This document shows positions 29,451-38,336 of a DNA stretch of 64,000 nucleotides, in pieces. The stretch is from a virus. Within the stretch, counting starts at the first letter, position 1. Each line of letters begins with the position of its first letter. The position numbers and the translations under genes were made by a program. The notes below the pieces were generated by a model that ran no database searches, was not told where the DNA came from, and saw only the letters and a list, made by a program, of their open reading frames with translations. The stretch spans positions 1 to 64,000 of IMG/VR virus record IMGVR_UViG_3300046463_000247; one strand, given 5' to 3'.

Positions 29451-29859
29451 CGCTACCCCCGGTTACCTTGGTCACAAACGAATCTGCCGTCGCGACGAAC
29501 TTCCGGTAGGCCCGCAGCATGAAGTGCGCACCGCCGAACCCGCCGAGCGTGAAGCAGATAGCCTCCAGCGGCCCCGGCATCGCGAAGTGCTCGCAGCCCA
29601 GAAACACCAGCGTCGCCGCCAGGTTGCCGTTCACCACGTCGGTGATCGCGATCAGCTTCCAGTTCGCGTCGTGGCCCTTGGAGAACTTCTGTAGCAGTGA
29701 CGCAACGCTGCCCCACGTAGCCATCACGGCGACGTAGCCGTACTTGACCCACGCGATGCCCATCGGCCCCATGACGATCTCAGCGGCCAGCACGCTTTGC
29801 GCGTAGCCCATCGCCAGCAGGATTGCGATCAGCCTAGTTTGTCGATTGTTGAATTTCAT
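29431..29859 (-). CDS. Holin candidate, 142 aa
   Basis: Three or four hydrophobic stretches are seen: RLIAILLAMGYAQSVLA (about 8-24), YVAVMATWGSVASLL, NLAATLVFLGC and LEAICFTLGGFGGAHFML. A charged C-terminus follows. The size, the topology and the position directly before the endolysin are those of a holin, which opens the inner membrane at a timed point. No specific holin family motif is certain. It overlaps its neighbours at both ends. Confidence 0.75.
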   Translation of the reverse strand: MKFNNRQTRLIAILLAMGYAQSVLAAEIVMGPMGIAWVKYGYVAVMATWGSVASLLQKFSKGHDANWKLIAITDVVNGNLAATLVFLGCEHFAMPGPLEAICFTLGGFGGAHFMLRAYRKFVATADSFVTKVTGGSDGKAGQ

Positions 29860-30292
29860 ATCGCGCCAGCACCTTTCCCCGTTTCCAATGTGCATCACGG
29901 AACGCCAGCAGAAACATCAGCCCGACGAACATAGGTGCCATCAACTCCACCACCCCGACCTGCCCCGCCTCGACGGCGCTATACAGCAGCCCGGCCCACA
30001 CCGAGCCCGAATAGAAGTAGCTGCCGACGCGCCAGTTGGCGGTGTGCTCGACATACAGGCGGCAGGTGCGCGTACCCAGACCGCGCCAGCGCACGCCGAT
30101 GTATCGGTCGGAGACGCCCATGCAGGCGAGCCACGTGCCGCTGATGCCCAGCAGGACGGACCACAGCCAGCCATGAAGCTCAGGAACGATGGATTGAGGA
30201 AGGAGTGGCGAGGCAATCGCCAGCACGACGGTCTGTAGCCCCACAAAAATACGGAGCGGGGTCATCGTGCAGCACTCGTCTTTGGATCGCAT
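29834..30292 (-). CDS. Lysis-module membrane protein (possible antiholin or second holin)
   Basis: At least three hydrophobic segments (FVGLQTVVLAIASPLL, WLWSVLLGISGTWLACMG, LMAPMFVGLMFLLAF) with short loops make it integral to the inner membrane. It is the first gene after the late promoter at 30352-30380 and overlaps the holin candidate. An internal ATG at 30265 could give a shorter form (dual start), which would suit an antiholin/holin pair but is unproven. Confidence 0.7.
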   Translation of the reverse strand: MRSKDECCTMTPLRIFVGLQTVVLAIASPLLPQSIVPELHGWLWSVLLGISGTWLACMGVSDRYIGVRWRGLGTRTCRLYVEHTANWRVGSYFYSGSVWAGLLYSAVEAGQVGVVELMAPMFVGLMFLLAFRDAHWKRGKVLARYEIQQSTN

Positions 30293-30308
30293 CAGGTCTG
30301 GTCCCCGG

Positions 30309-30324
30309 TTGCAATTGATTGCAA
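30309..30324 (+). repeat. 16-bp dispersed repeat, copy 16
   Basis: TTGCAATTGATTGCAA; in the lysis leader, between the promoter and the first start codon. Confidence 0.95.
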
Positions 30325-30351
30325 CGCAAGCGCGGTTTTGGATGCCGCGAA

Positions 30352-30380
30352 GTTTACGGGGACCGCCCTGTACCTAACAA
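30352..30380 (-). promoter_or_regulatory. Late-type promoter of the lysis module
   Basis: TTGTTA (30375-30380), 17-18 bases, then GTAAAC/TAAACT (30352-30357 on the shorter spacing), read leftward. It shares TTGTTAGGT and CCGTAAA with the promoters at 57597 and 62010. A 21-bp inverted repeat (30371-30391) overlaps the -35 box. Confidence 0.68.
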
Positions 30381-30397
30381 CGTTTTAGGTAGGATCG

Positions 30398-32731
30398 TCA
30401 GGAATACGTGACTGTAATTACCGATTGGTGCCGCTTGAACTGGTCCACCGGGCCGTACTGCGCCTGCTGTGCCATGACCAGCCACACGTTGTCCGACTGG
30501 ACGGTCGAGTAGCCTGCGAGAGCCGGGGGATAGCTCGCGCGGGTCGCGATGGTCTCAGCCAGACCGGCTGTCTGTCCGTTGGACTGGGGCAGGTCCTTGT
30601 CCACGTAAACCGCTGACACCGCTACGTCCGCGCCGACGTAATCCGAGGCCACCAGTGAGTGCGGCGTGTCCTTGTCCTCGTAGGCGGCGGACTGGCTTGT
30701 GACCACGGCCACCGCGTCTGCGGAGACGGTGGACTGCGGGGAGTCCTTGTCCGGGTAGGCCGCGCCCTGCGCAATGACCTCCGAGACGCTGGACGCGGTA
30801 ACGGTCGATTGCGGCTCGTCCTTGTCGATATAGGTGCCGGTCGTTGCCACCACTTCGATCAGGGCGTCCGTCAGGTAGTCCGTCTGGGGGTCGTCCTTGT
30901 CCGGGTAGTCACCTGCCATCAGCGTGACGACCTGTAATTCCTCCACCTGGTACAGCACCCCTTCCGACGCGTCCGGGTACGGGCTGCTGATCGCGATTGC
31001 CTCCACCACGTCGCTGACCTGCTCAATCGACACGGGCAGCAGCGGGTCCGGGTAGGTAGCCGCGACCGCCAGCACTTCGAGCGTCGAACTCACCTGCCCC
31101 AGCGATACCGGGATCATCGGGTCCGGGAAGCTCGCGACCAGCGCGACGGCCACGCGCAGCGCGTCGATACGCTGTAGCACGTCGGTCATGTCACCGGGCG
31201 CGACGAAGCCCGCCTTCGAGGACTGGATCGACTTGCGGGCCAATTGCACGAGGTAGGCGGACTTCGCCGGATCGTACATCTGGTAAGGCGGCGTCATCGG
31301 GTGCGCCATCAGCCAGCCCAGCGATGCCTGCTTGGCTTGGACCGAACCGAAGGGCGCGGGCACCTGCTCGCGGGTCAGCGTGCTCTGGGCAAGCGACAGC
31401 AGCGAGGACGGCGAGTGCGGCAGGGCCATCGGTGCGTAGCGCGCGACCTGCTGGTACTGGCGGGCCACCTCAACCGACGAGTAGAAGTCCTGCGGGGCCG
31501 TCAGCGGGTCCGCCTTGGACAGCACCGGCAGCACCTCGGAGACGACCTCTGCCGTGGTGACGGACGGCGCATTGCCCAGCGGTGGGTAAGCGGTGGCGTC
31601 CGCATGCGAGAGCGCAAGCTGGGTTCCCCACACCGCCGACACCTGGGAGATCGGCAGCGGGCGCGGTTCCTTCTGCATTGCAAGCTGCACGGCCTCGCGC
31701 GTGAGCACCGGGCCGGTCATGGACACGGGGGCAGGCAGCGAGTCGAACGAGTCCACCAGCACCTTGTGCGCCGTTGCAATCAATTGCAGCTTGCTACCGA
31801 ACACCCCGGACATGTCGGTGGCCTCGCACAGCGCCAGTTGCGGGTACGACGCGACGGCGACGAAGCCCTTGGGCGTGTAGGCGATGCTTAGGGACTTCAG
31901 CACGAGGTGCGCCATCGAGCGCGTAGCGATCTGGGACCAGGTGTTGGTCGGCGTGGTGACGGCTACCCGCTTGACGACCTGCATCACCTCGGTATGAGCC
32001 TGCACCTTGCCGAAGTAGCTGGCGCTGTTCAGCGAGGGTAGCACCACGTGCCTGGTCGTCAACTGGTAAAGACCGCGCGCCTGGTCCTTGGAGAACAGCG
32101 TGGACGGCGCGGGCGTGGTGCGCTTCGAGAGGACCCGCTGGACAGACCAGCGCGACGAGACCTGGCTGATCGGCAGCGGTGCGGGGTGGGCGGTCAGGGC
32201 CTGCTGGGCTTCCTCACGCACCGATGTCGGCGAGAAGTAGCTTGCCACCGGCACCATCGGCGGCACCTTCTTCAGCGCCTCCTGGACCTGCGCGCCGTAC
32301 TGGTAGAGCGACACCAGAGCGTCGGCGGGGTAGGACCCGACCACCACGCTCTCGACCTGCGCGAGACCCGGCGAGTTCGGAATCTTGCCGACCACCACTT
32401 CAGCCACACGCGCGATGGTAGCGATGTGCGGTATCGGCGGCGGTGCGCCGACCACCACGGCTTCTTGCAGGTTGACGACGGCGAAGCGGAAGTACTCCGC
32501 ACCGATCAGCACCTGGTTAAGCTGCGCGACCGACGCGAGGTACGACGAGTTCTGGACCCCCGCGCCCGTGACGACGATCTCCTGCTGGCTCGCGACGAAT
32601 ATGCGCGGCAGGTCCTTACCCACCAGAAGTTCGGCGGCGTAGGCGTAGTCGATCAGGTGCGCATTACTCGCGGGAGGGTGCCCGATCAGGACACGCTCTC
32701 CCACGTACACCAGGTTGGTGTTTTCTGCCAT
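30398..32731 (-). CDS. Repeat-rich virion-associated protein, 777 aa
   Basis: The C-terminal fifth consists of at least five repeats of about 27 residues, each containing a DKD-x-P-(Q/H) block (PDKDDPQ, IDKDEPQ, PDKDSPQ, EDKDTPH, VDKDLPQ). The rest has looser repeats with a VAxxYPDP-like theme (SFPDPMIPVSLGQVSSTLEV, TYPDPLLPVSIEQVSDVVEA). No catalytic motif is seen. One 16-bp repeat is read LQLIA in the middle. It ends the tail-tip/fibre series and is probably a surface or fibre-associated protein. Confidence 0.75.
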   Translation of the reverse strand: MAENTNLVYVGERVLIGHPPASNAHLIDYAYAAELLVGKDLPRIFVASQQEIVVTGAGVQNSSYLASVAQLNQVLIGAEYFRFAVVNLQEAVVVGAPPPIPHIATIARVAEVVVGKIPNSPGLAQVESVVVGSYPADALVSLYQYGAQVQEALKKVPPMVPVASYFSPTSVREEAQQALTAHPAPLPISQVSSRWSVQRVLSKRTTPAPSTLFSKDQARGLYQLTTRHVVLPSLNSASYFGKVQAHTEVMQVVKRVAVTTPTNTWSQIATRSMAHLVLKSLSIAYTPKGFVAVASYPQLALCEATDMSGVFGSKLQLIATAHKVLVDSFDSLPAPVSMTGPVLTREAVQLAMQKEPRPLPISQVSAVWGTQLALSHADATAYPPLGNAPSVTTAEVVSEVLPVLSKADPLTAPQDFYSSVEVARQYQQVARYAPMALPHSPSSLLSLAQSTLTREQVPAPFGSVQAKQASLGWLMAHPMTPPYQMYDPAKSAYLVQLARKSIQSSKAGFVAPGDMTDVLQRIDALRVAVALVASFPDPMIPVSLGQVSSTLEVLAVAATYPDPLLPVSIEQVSDVVEAIAISSPYPDASEGVLYQVEELQVVTLMAGDYPDKDDPQTDYLTDALIEVVATTGTYIDKDEPQSTVTASSVSEVIAQGAAYPDKDSPQSTVSADAVAVVTSQSAAYEDKDTPHSLVASDYVGADVAVSAVYVDKDLPQSNGQTAGLAETIATRASYPPALAGYSTVQSDNVWLVMAQQAQYGPVDQFKRHQSVITVTYS
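31774..31789 (-). repeat. 16-bp dispersed repeat, copy 17
   Basis: TTGCAATCAATTGCAG; in the 777-aa virion gene (LQLIA). Confidence 0.95.
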
Positions 32732-32734
32732 CGG

Positions 32735-35518
32735 TTACGACTTGATTCGAACACCAAATTGCGCGGCCTTGACGGCTGCGGGGGTCCATGCGGCAGCAGT
32801 GTTCGGGTCCGTGTAGAACACCGAATCGGCGAGGCCGTACTGGTTCGGGATCGCGAGGCTCGGGCCGTCCACGACCGACTCCACACCGTTGGACTTCACG
32901 AGCGCTGAGAGCGCGTGCGGCGCGGTGCCGAGATTCTGGCCCACCGTGCGCACGACAACCGCATACACCTGCGCGAAGCCACTGACGTTGTTGTCGTCCG
33001 CCGCATAATAGTCCGTATTCCCCACGGTGTCCCCCACAACGAGCGGCGGAACCGGGTTGCCCAGCGCCGCGCCCACCACCTGCGAGTTCGGCTTACCTGT
33101 CGGCGACGGCTGGTAAAGCTGCGTGCTCACGTCGCGGGTCGGTGGGCGCGTGATGATGCGCGTCGCGGAGCCCAGCCTCGTGTTGCAGAACGTACCGCGC
33201 GTGTCGAGGATGTACCAGTTGCCCAGCACGAACGAGTCGGTGCCGTACAGCACGCCAGCATTGATCAGCAGCGGCGTGAGGGCGGCGGTGGACAGGCACG
33301 GGCCGTCGTAGCACAGCAGGTCGTTCACCCAGATACGGAACCAGTTGGCGACCGGATCAGCACCCATTTCGATGTAGTTCACCGCACCGACGGTGAGACG
33401 CGTCGAGCTTTGCGCGGACATCACGAGGTCCTTGGCGACGGACAGGTCGTTGCGCAGTTCGAACGTGCCCATGCCCATGAACGTCGCGCCCAGCAGCCGG
33501 ATCGAGTGATCGGACGCGGCAGGCGTGAAGCCGGGCGGCACGTACAGGCTGAAGCCCGTGTACATCGCGCGGTTGGTCGTGTCCGCCATCGTACGGCTCA
33601 GGCTGACCGGGCCTACCGAATTCCAGATGTGGCCTGCGGTGCTCGTGATCAGCAGCTTGCCGCCCGCCGAGACGCCGCGCCCGAAAGTGACGTTGGCCGG
33701 GTAGTTCAGCAGCGTCCAGTTGACCTGATCACTGGACGGCGACGCATAGATCGCGTTGGGCAGGCTGACGTACGTGATGCCGTTGCAATGCGTGATAAGC
33801 CCTTGGTTGGCCCCGCCGCTGGGAAGGGTAGGCGTCGCAAGCACGGTCCAGGTGATGCCGTCTACCGACTTGCACGCGTTGTTGGCCGTGTTGGTCGTGA
33901 GGAACCATCCGTAGGTCGGATCGTAGTCATGGTCCACGGAGACCAAGCTGTTAGGCAGGAGCCTAGCCGTCCACGTCAGCGCGTCCGGGGACGTATAGAC
34001 AGACCCCGTGTTGTTGTAGACCGCAATGAAAAGACCGGCACCGAACTTGATCGAGAGCCGCGCCGACGCGATGCTCGTGATGGTCTTCGCCACCCAGTTG
34101 ATGCCATCGGTCGAGTACGCCGAAATGGTGCTGGAGTTGGTCTGAACTGCCGCGATCCACACGCCGTTACCGTAGGCGATGCAGGAGACCTGGCCCACGG
34201 GCAGCACGCCGGTCGAGACCATCTGCCAGTTTGCACCATCGGTCGAGCTATACAGGTTGCCGCCGCTGTCACCCACCACGAACAGACCATTGCCGAAAGC
34301 GATCTTGCCCATCGTCAGGGACGACGCGGAGGTCGGCACCTTGGCGAGCTTCCAAGTCACGCCGTCCGGCGAGTAGTACACCCCGTAGAGCGGTGCGCTG
34401 GTGCCGTAGGAGGCGACGTACACGCCATTGCCGTATGCAATGTCCGTGGGGTAGCCCGCCGACGCGATGATCGAATCGTAGCGCGTGAAGTCGAGCGTCT
34501 GGGACACGCCGATACCCATCAGCACGTACACACCGGCTGCGTACAGGCCAGTCACGCCATTTCCGCCGTCTAGGCGTCCCGTGGCGATAGAAACGGCTAC
34601 CGGCGCGACCGTAGCATTGGCCTGATAGTAGAACGCCTGCCCGATCAATCCGAAGATCAGGCGACCGTTGACCAGCGCCGCACCCGTCAGCGATGTGGTC
34701 GGCGCATTCGATGCCATTGCCGTCCAGGTCAGCCCGCCATCGGTCGAGTACGACGAGGTGTTCGCGCCAGCCACGCGGATATGTGCCGGGCCGGGCACAC
34801 CGTTCATCGCGCCGAACAGCATGAGTCCGGTCGTGCTGCCGTTCGTGGAGCCGTTGGGTGCGGTCTGCGAGGTCCAGGTGATGCCATCGGTCGAGCGGAA
34901 CGCCGTCGTGCCGTTACCGCTTGCCGCGAACGCACCATTACCGAAGCGGCAGGTGCCGTAGTTGGCGGACGGGAAGGCGCGTTGGGTCCACGTCACGAGG
35001 TCGGGGCTCGTGTAGTAGGCCGTGTTGACACTCCCGGCGAACATCAGGTACAGGCCGTTGCCGAAGTCAATCGAGCCAATCGCTGCCGCCGTCAGGTTCT
35101 GGTTAGCCTTCAGCGTCCAGTTGATGCCGTCCGTGGACGTGTACACCGCGCCGGTCTTCGTGAGCGCGACGAACTGGTTATTCAGGTACTGCACGTCGCA
35201 GAAGTCCACGACGACGCCGGACAGCGCCGACTTGCTCCAGTTCAGGAAGTCGGTAGAGTAGGCGATCAGGCCGGACCTGCCCACGGCGACCGCGACGCCA
35301 TTGCCATAGGCCGAGCCCGTAAAGATCGCACCGAACTGCCACGACAGGCTCCAGTCGGAGAAGCCGTTGCGCTGGCCCATGCTGATCCCGAAGCGCGTCG
35401 GCACCACCGGGTCAGGCACCACGCGGTAGGCGGTGTCCGCCCCCGGCAGGTTGGCGAGCGCCGTGGCGACGCCGGTCGGGGCGAACGTCGAGAATGCTTC
35501 TGCCATCAGAATGGACAT
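32735..35518 (-). CDS. Tail fibre-like protein with BNR/beta-propeller-type repeats, 927 aa
   Basis: About nine repeats follow the pattern FGNGLYxxxG...YSTDGxxWT. Examples are AYGNGVWIAAVQTNSSTIS with YSTDGINWVAK, and KFGAGLFIAVYNNTGSVYTS. This is the ASP-box-like unit of BNR/sialidase-type propellers. The last 250 residues differ and may form the tip. Such proteins often bind host surface glycans. AAGGAG is upstream; the following gene starts three bases after its stop. Confidence 0.82.
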   Translation of the reverse strand: MSILMAEAFSTFAPTGVATALANLPGADTAYRVVPDPVVPTRFGISMGQRNGFSDWSLSWQFGAIFTGSAYGNGVAVAVGRSGLIAYSTDFLNWSKSALSGVVVDFCDVQYLNNQFVALTKTGAVYTSTDGINWTLKANQNLTAAAIGSIDFGNGLYLMFAGSVNTAYYTSPDLVTWTQRAFPSANYGTCRFGNGAFAASGNGTTAFRSTDGITWTSQTAPNGSTNGSTTGLMLFGAMNGVPGPAHIRVAGANTSSYSTDGGLTWTAMASNAPTTSLTGAALVNGRLIFGLIGQAFYYQANATVAPVAVSIATGRLDGGNGVTGLYAAGVYVLMGIGVSQTLDFTRYDSIIASAGYPTDIAYGNGVYVASYGTSAPLYGVYYSPDGVTWKLAKVPTSASSLTMGKIAFGNGLFVVGDSGGNLYSSTDGANWQMVSTGVLPVGQVSCIAYGNGVWIAAVQTNSSTISAYSTDGINWVAKTITSIASARLSIKFGAGLFIAVYNNTGSVYTSPDALTWTARLLPNSLVSVDHDYDPTYGWFLTTNTANNACKSVDGITWTVLATPTLPSGGANQGLITHCNGITYVSLPNAIYASPSSDQVNWTLLNYPANVTFGRGVSAGGKLLITSTAGHIWNSVGPVSLSRTMADTTNRAMYTGFSLYVPPGFTPAASDHSIRLLGATFMGMGTFELRNDLSVAKDLVMSAQSSTRLTVGAVNYIEMGADPVANWFRIWVNDLLCYDGPCLSTAALTPLLINAGVLYGTDSFVLGNWYILDTRGTFCNTRLGSATRIITRPPTRDVSTQLYQPSPTGKPNSQVVGAALGNPVPPLVVGDTVGNTDYYAADDNNVSGFAQVYAVVVRTVGQNLGTAPHALSALVKSNGVESVVDGPSLAIPNQYGLADSVFYTDPNTAAAWTPAAVKAAQFGVRIKS

Positions 35519-35527
35519 GGAGGCTCC

Positions 35528-36565
35528 TTAGCGCGCGGCGATGCCGAAAGTGGTGGACTCGACCTTGTTCCGGTCCCATGCCACCGCACCCGGGGCCTGT
35601 TCGAAAATGGCCTGCTGGAAGGCGTACGAGGTCGTCAGCGGAATATCGACTTCCTGGGTAGTCGTATCCACGGTCATCACGAGGCCAATCGAGCGCGCGT
35701 CGAGGTCGCCCTTTTTCGCGTAGCTGACGAGGGCCACGGCGAACACCTGGTTGTTGTCAGGTAGCACCGCGTTCGAGCGGAACAGGTCGGTCGTGCCCGC
35801 GACGTTGGTCTGGAGGAACACAGTCGGGTCGGCGGTGGCCGGACGCCCAGCAATCGTGTAGTGCGCCGGAGCGCCACCCTGACCTACCACGTTCCACGCG
35901 GCGGCAACGTCAGAGGTCGGGAAGCGCGTCGTGATCTGCACCGGGGACAGGCGGTCGTTGAGCCCGCCCGGCGAGTTGGAGCCGTCGATCAGGTAGAGGT
36001 CGTCAATCCACTGGGTCGTAGCGACGGTCGCAGCTTCAGACTGACCCAGCGTAAGCACGTACGTCGTGTACGAGCCTGCGGGCAGGCCCACGGTGGCTTC
36101 GAGCGTGTCGTTCGCGAACAGCTTGATCTGGTTCAGCGTCTTGTCGATCACGATCTCGAAGTAGTACCACGCGTCGAGAATGAACACGTCCTGCGAGATC
36201 GCCGTGGCCTGTCCGGCGACCAGACTTAGCTTGCCGGTCGTCGTGTCCCACATCACGTCCACGAGGTTTTCGATCCGCGCCACGCGGGTGCGACCACCGC
36301 TGGTTTTCTGCGCGAAGCCGAAGACCACCTTGGGGTCGTTGGAGACGAGGTTCGCCGAGAACGACGGGTTCACGGCACCGCCGTTGACGCCCATCGTCAT
36401 CTTCATGGCGAGCGAGCCCGGTAGGCGACCGTCGTCCAGTGCAAAGGTCGTGCTGGAGAAGTTGCGCAGCGTGTAGCCAGCGGCTTGCAGCGCATTCGAG
36501 ATATTGGTGACGGTATCGGCCTTCGTTCCGTAGTGGTCGAAGCCGTCCATGTTTTTAAGTGCCAT
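35528..36565 (-). CDS. Tail-tip accessory protein, LamG/concanavalin-like, 345 aa
   Basis: A lectin-type jelly-roll is suggested by repeated strand motifs (AWYYFEIVIDKTLNQIKLFA, YTTYVLTLGQSEAATVATTQ, WIDDLYLIDGS). It is a paralogue of the next gene: both share the MDGF start, WYYYE/WYYFE strand, QITTR and a final FG. The chosen ATG follows AGGGG and excludes a 16-bp repeat, which lies just upstream. It probably decorates the tail tip. Confidence 0.75.
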   Translation of the reverse strand: MALKNMDGFDHYGTKADTVTNISNALQAAGYTLRNFSSTTFALDDGRLPGSLAMKMTMGVNGGAVNPSFSANLVSNDPKVVFGFAQKTSGGRTRVARIENLVDVMWDTTTGKLSLVAGQATAISQDVFILDAWYYFEIVIDKTLNQIKLFANDTLEATVGLPAGSYTTYVLTLGQSEAATVATTQWIDDLYLIDGSNSPGGLNDRLSPVQITTRFPTSDVAAAWNVVGQGGAPAHYTIAGRPATADPTVFLQTNVAGTTDLFRSNAVLPDNNQVFAVALVSYAKKGDLDARSIGLVMTVDTTTQEVDIPLTTSYAFQQAIFEQAPGAVAWDRNKVESTTFGIAAR

Positions 36566-36575
36566 GCTTACCCCT

Positions 36576-36591
36576 GTGCAATTGATTGCAA
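36576..36591 (+). repeat. 16-bp dispersed repeat, copy 18
   Basis: GTGCAATTGATTGCAA; in the 28-base gap between the paralogous tail genes, before a ribosome binding site. Confidence 0.95.
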
Positions 36592-36593
36592 AA

Positions 36594-37598
36594 TTACGGA
36601 CGCACCACCACGCCGAACGGCAGGTTCTCTGCATCGTCCAGTGTCCAGTCCCCGCCGCCCGGAGCCTTGTCGTAGAAGGCGTAGTACATGGCCCAGTCCG
36701 TACTCAGGGTCGGTTGCACCACTTCCAGTTGCGCGCCGGGTCCGCCGAACACCATGCCCAGCTTGCGGTTGTCGATGTCAGTCTTCTTCGCCTGGGCGAT
36801 CAGGCCCACGGCCAGCACCTGCGAGCCATCGGGCAGGGCAGCGGACGACGAGAAGAGGTCCATCGCGCCGCTCACGCCAGACTGGATGTACTTGCTGCCG
36901 TCAGCGGGCAGGGAGTTCACCATCTTGTAGTGATCGCTGCCGGTGGACGGGCTCCATACCGGGGGCGCGCTGCCGCCCGAGATCACATAGTCCGCGTCAG
37001 GCAGGCGCGTCGTGATCTGCATCGGGTGCATGCGGCTGTTGATGCCCGAGGACGCGTCGCACGTGTAGAAGTCGGTGTAGCGCAGTTCGGTCGCCTTGGT
37101 CGCGTCGTACGCGCCGTTCGGAGCCAGCACCAGGTCATACGAGGTCTGCGCGGCAATCGCCGGATCGAGGTCAGCGGATACGTCTAGCGAGTCGTTGACG
37201 TAAATGTTCAGCTTCTTGTTCGCGCGGTCCACTTCCAGTTCGTAGTAGTACCAGACGTTGCGCGCTGGGATCGCCGTGCCGTTGACGCTGCCAACCGAGA
37301 TTCCGGCGTGCCAGTCGAGTTTGACGCCCGCGATGCTCGCGATAGGCGCGCGCTCGGTGCCCTTGAACGCGAAGCCCACCCAGAACATGTTGGCGTTGGT
37401 GTTGATGGTGCGCCGCACGCCGGGCGCTGCCGCAGCCGTCGCCTGCTGGAAGGTGAGCGCGGTCGAGTTTGCGATGCGCCCCGGCTGAAGCGCGACGTTC
37501 GGCACCGGGTTGACCCAGCCCGCATTTGCCAGCGCAATCGCCAAATTCGAAGCGGAGAGCCCATTGAACTGGGCAAAGCCATCCATGTGGAGAATCAT
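36594..37598 (-). CDS. Tail-tip accessory protein, paralogue of 35528 gene, 334 aa
   Basis: It shares the domain order of the neighbour: MDGFAQF start, NVWYYYELEVDRANKKLNIY, MHPMQITTRLPDADY, then VLAVGLIAQAKKTDIDNRKL and NLPFGVVV. This indicates tandem gene duplication and divergence. Both probably form beta-rich decorations or fibre parts. GGGGTAAC serves as ribosome binding site. Confidence 0.75.
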   Translation of the reverse strand: MILHMDGFAQFNGLSASNLAIALANAGWVNPVPNVALQPGRIANSTALTFQQATAAAAPGVRRTINTNANMFWVGFAFKGTERAPIASIAGVKLDWHAGISVGSVNGTAIPARNVWYYYELEVDRANKKLNIYVNDSLDVSADLDPAIAAQTSYDLVLAPNGAYDATKATELRYTDFYTCDASSGINSRMHPMQITTRLPDADYVISGGSAPPVWSPSTGSDHYKMVNSLPADGSKYIQSGVSGAMDLFSSSAALPDGSQVLAVGLIAQAKKTDIDNRKLGMVFGGPGAQLEVVQPTLSTDWAMYYAFYDKAPGGGDWTLDDAENLPFGVVVRP

Positions 37599-37601
37599 CT
37601 G

Positions 37602-38336
37602 TTACCCCAGCAGCGTAAGCCGCAAATTGATGCCGATATTCTGAAAACTGTCCGGGATTTCGTTCGGACAAAGCAGGCTGAGTGCGTCACCCAATGCGAA
37701 GACCGTCGAGGTCGCCACGGAGAAGACGCCATTCACCCCATCCTTCGGGAAGGTGATCGTGCCGACCTTCACCAGCGCCCGCTCAATCGTGATGATCACG
37801 TCATCTTCTACGAGCGGTTGCATCAAAATTGCGGCCGATCCCTGCGCATTGGGCGGCAGTATAGCGGGTTGCAAGTTCGGAATAAACATAATCCGCTCGC
37901 CCGGATTCGGCTTAAACATGGCCGAACAGCCGTACTGGAGATAGTGATTCTGGGCGGGCGGGCCGGTCTGATCGACGGGCGCTCCGGTGCCTGCATCGAG
38001 CCACGCCTTGCCGTCGAACCACACCAGCTTGTCGTCCAGCGTCTTGACACGGAACTGCCACCCGTAGGACGGTTTGAAGAACTTCCACTGGCCTTCGATC
38101 TTCACCGCGACTTCGAGGTCATGGCCGGACCACGCCTGCACGGAGTTCGGCGCACAGATGAAGCGGTCCCCTTCGAGCGCGGTCTGCGGCGGCTGCGCGA
38201 GCGTGATCGACTGCACCGCGCCGTGTAGCAGGGTGTCGATCTTGACCATGTTCTCGGTCATCGGCCCACCCCAACCGTTTTCCCCCGTGACCCAACCTTC
38301 GGACAAGCCTAGGTTGGGCGCTTTCTTTTCTGGCAT
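37602..38336 (-). CDS. DUF2793-like tail protein, 244 aa
   Basis: The N-terminus NLGLSEGWVTGENGWGGPMT, followed by LLHGAVQSITLAQPPQTALE, matches the start of DUF2793-type proteins found at the tail tips of alpha- and betaproteobacterial phages and gene-transfer agents. A Trp-rich domain follows (QFRVKTLDDKLVWFDGKAWL). It begins directly at the stop of the large tail gene (no gap). Confidence 0.78.
   Translation of the reverse strand: MPEKKAPNLGLSEGWVTGENGWGGPMTENMVKIDTLLHGAVQSITLAQPPQTALEGDRFICAPNSVQAWSGHDLEVAVKIEGQWKFFKPSYGWQFRVKTLDDKLVWFDGKAWLDAGTGAPVDQTGPPAQNHYLQYGCSAMFKPNPGERIMFIPNLQPAILPPNAQGSAAILMQPLVEDDVIITIERALVKVGTITFPKDGVNGVFSVATSTVFALGDALSLLCPNEIPDSFQNIGINLRLTLLG

Noticed and set aside
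29834-30292. Confident holin family name for the lysis membrane proteins
   Set aside because: Hydrophobic segments and position fit, but no family-specific motif can be seen.
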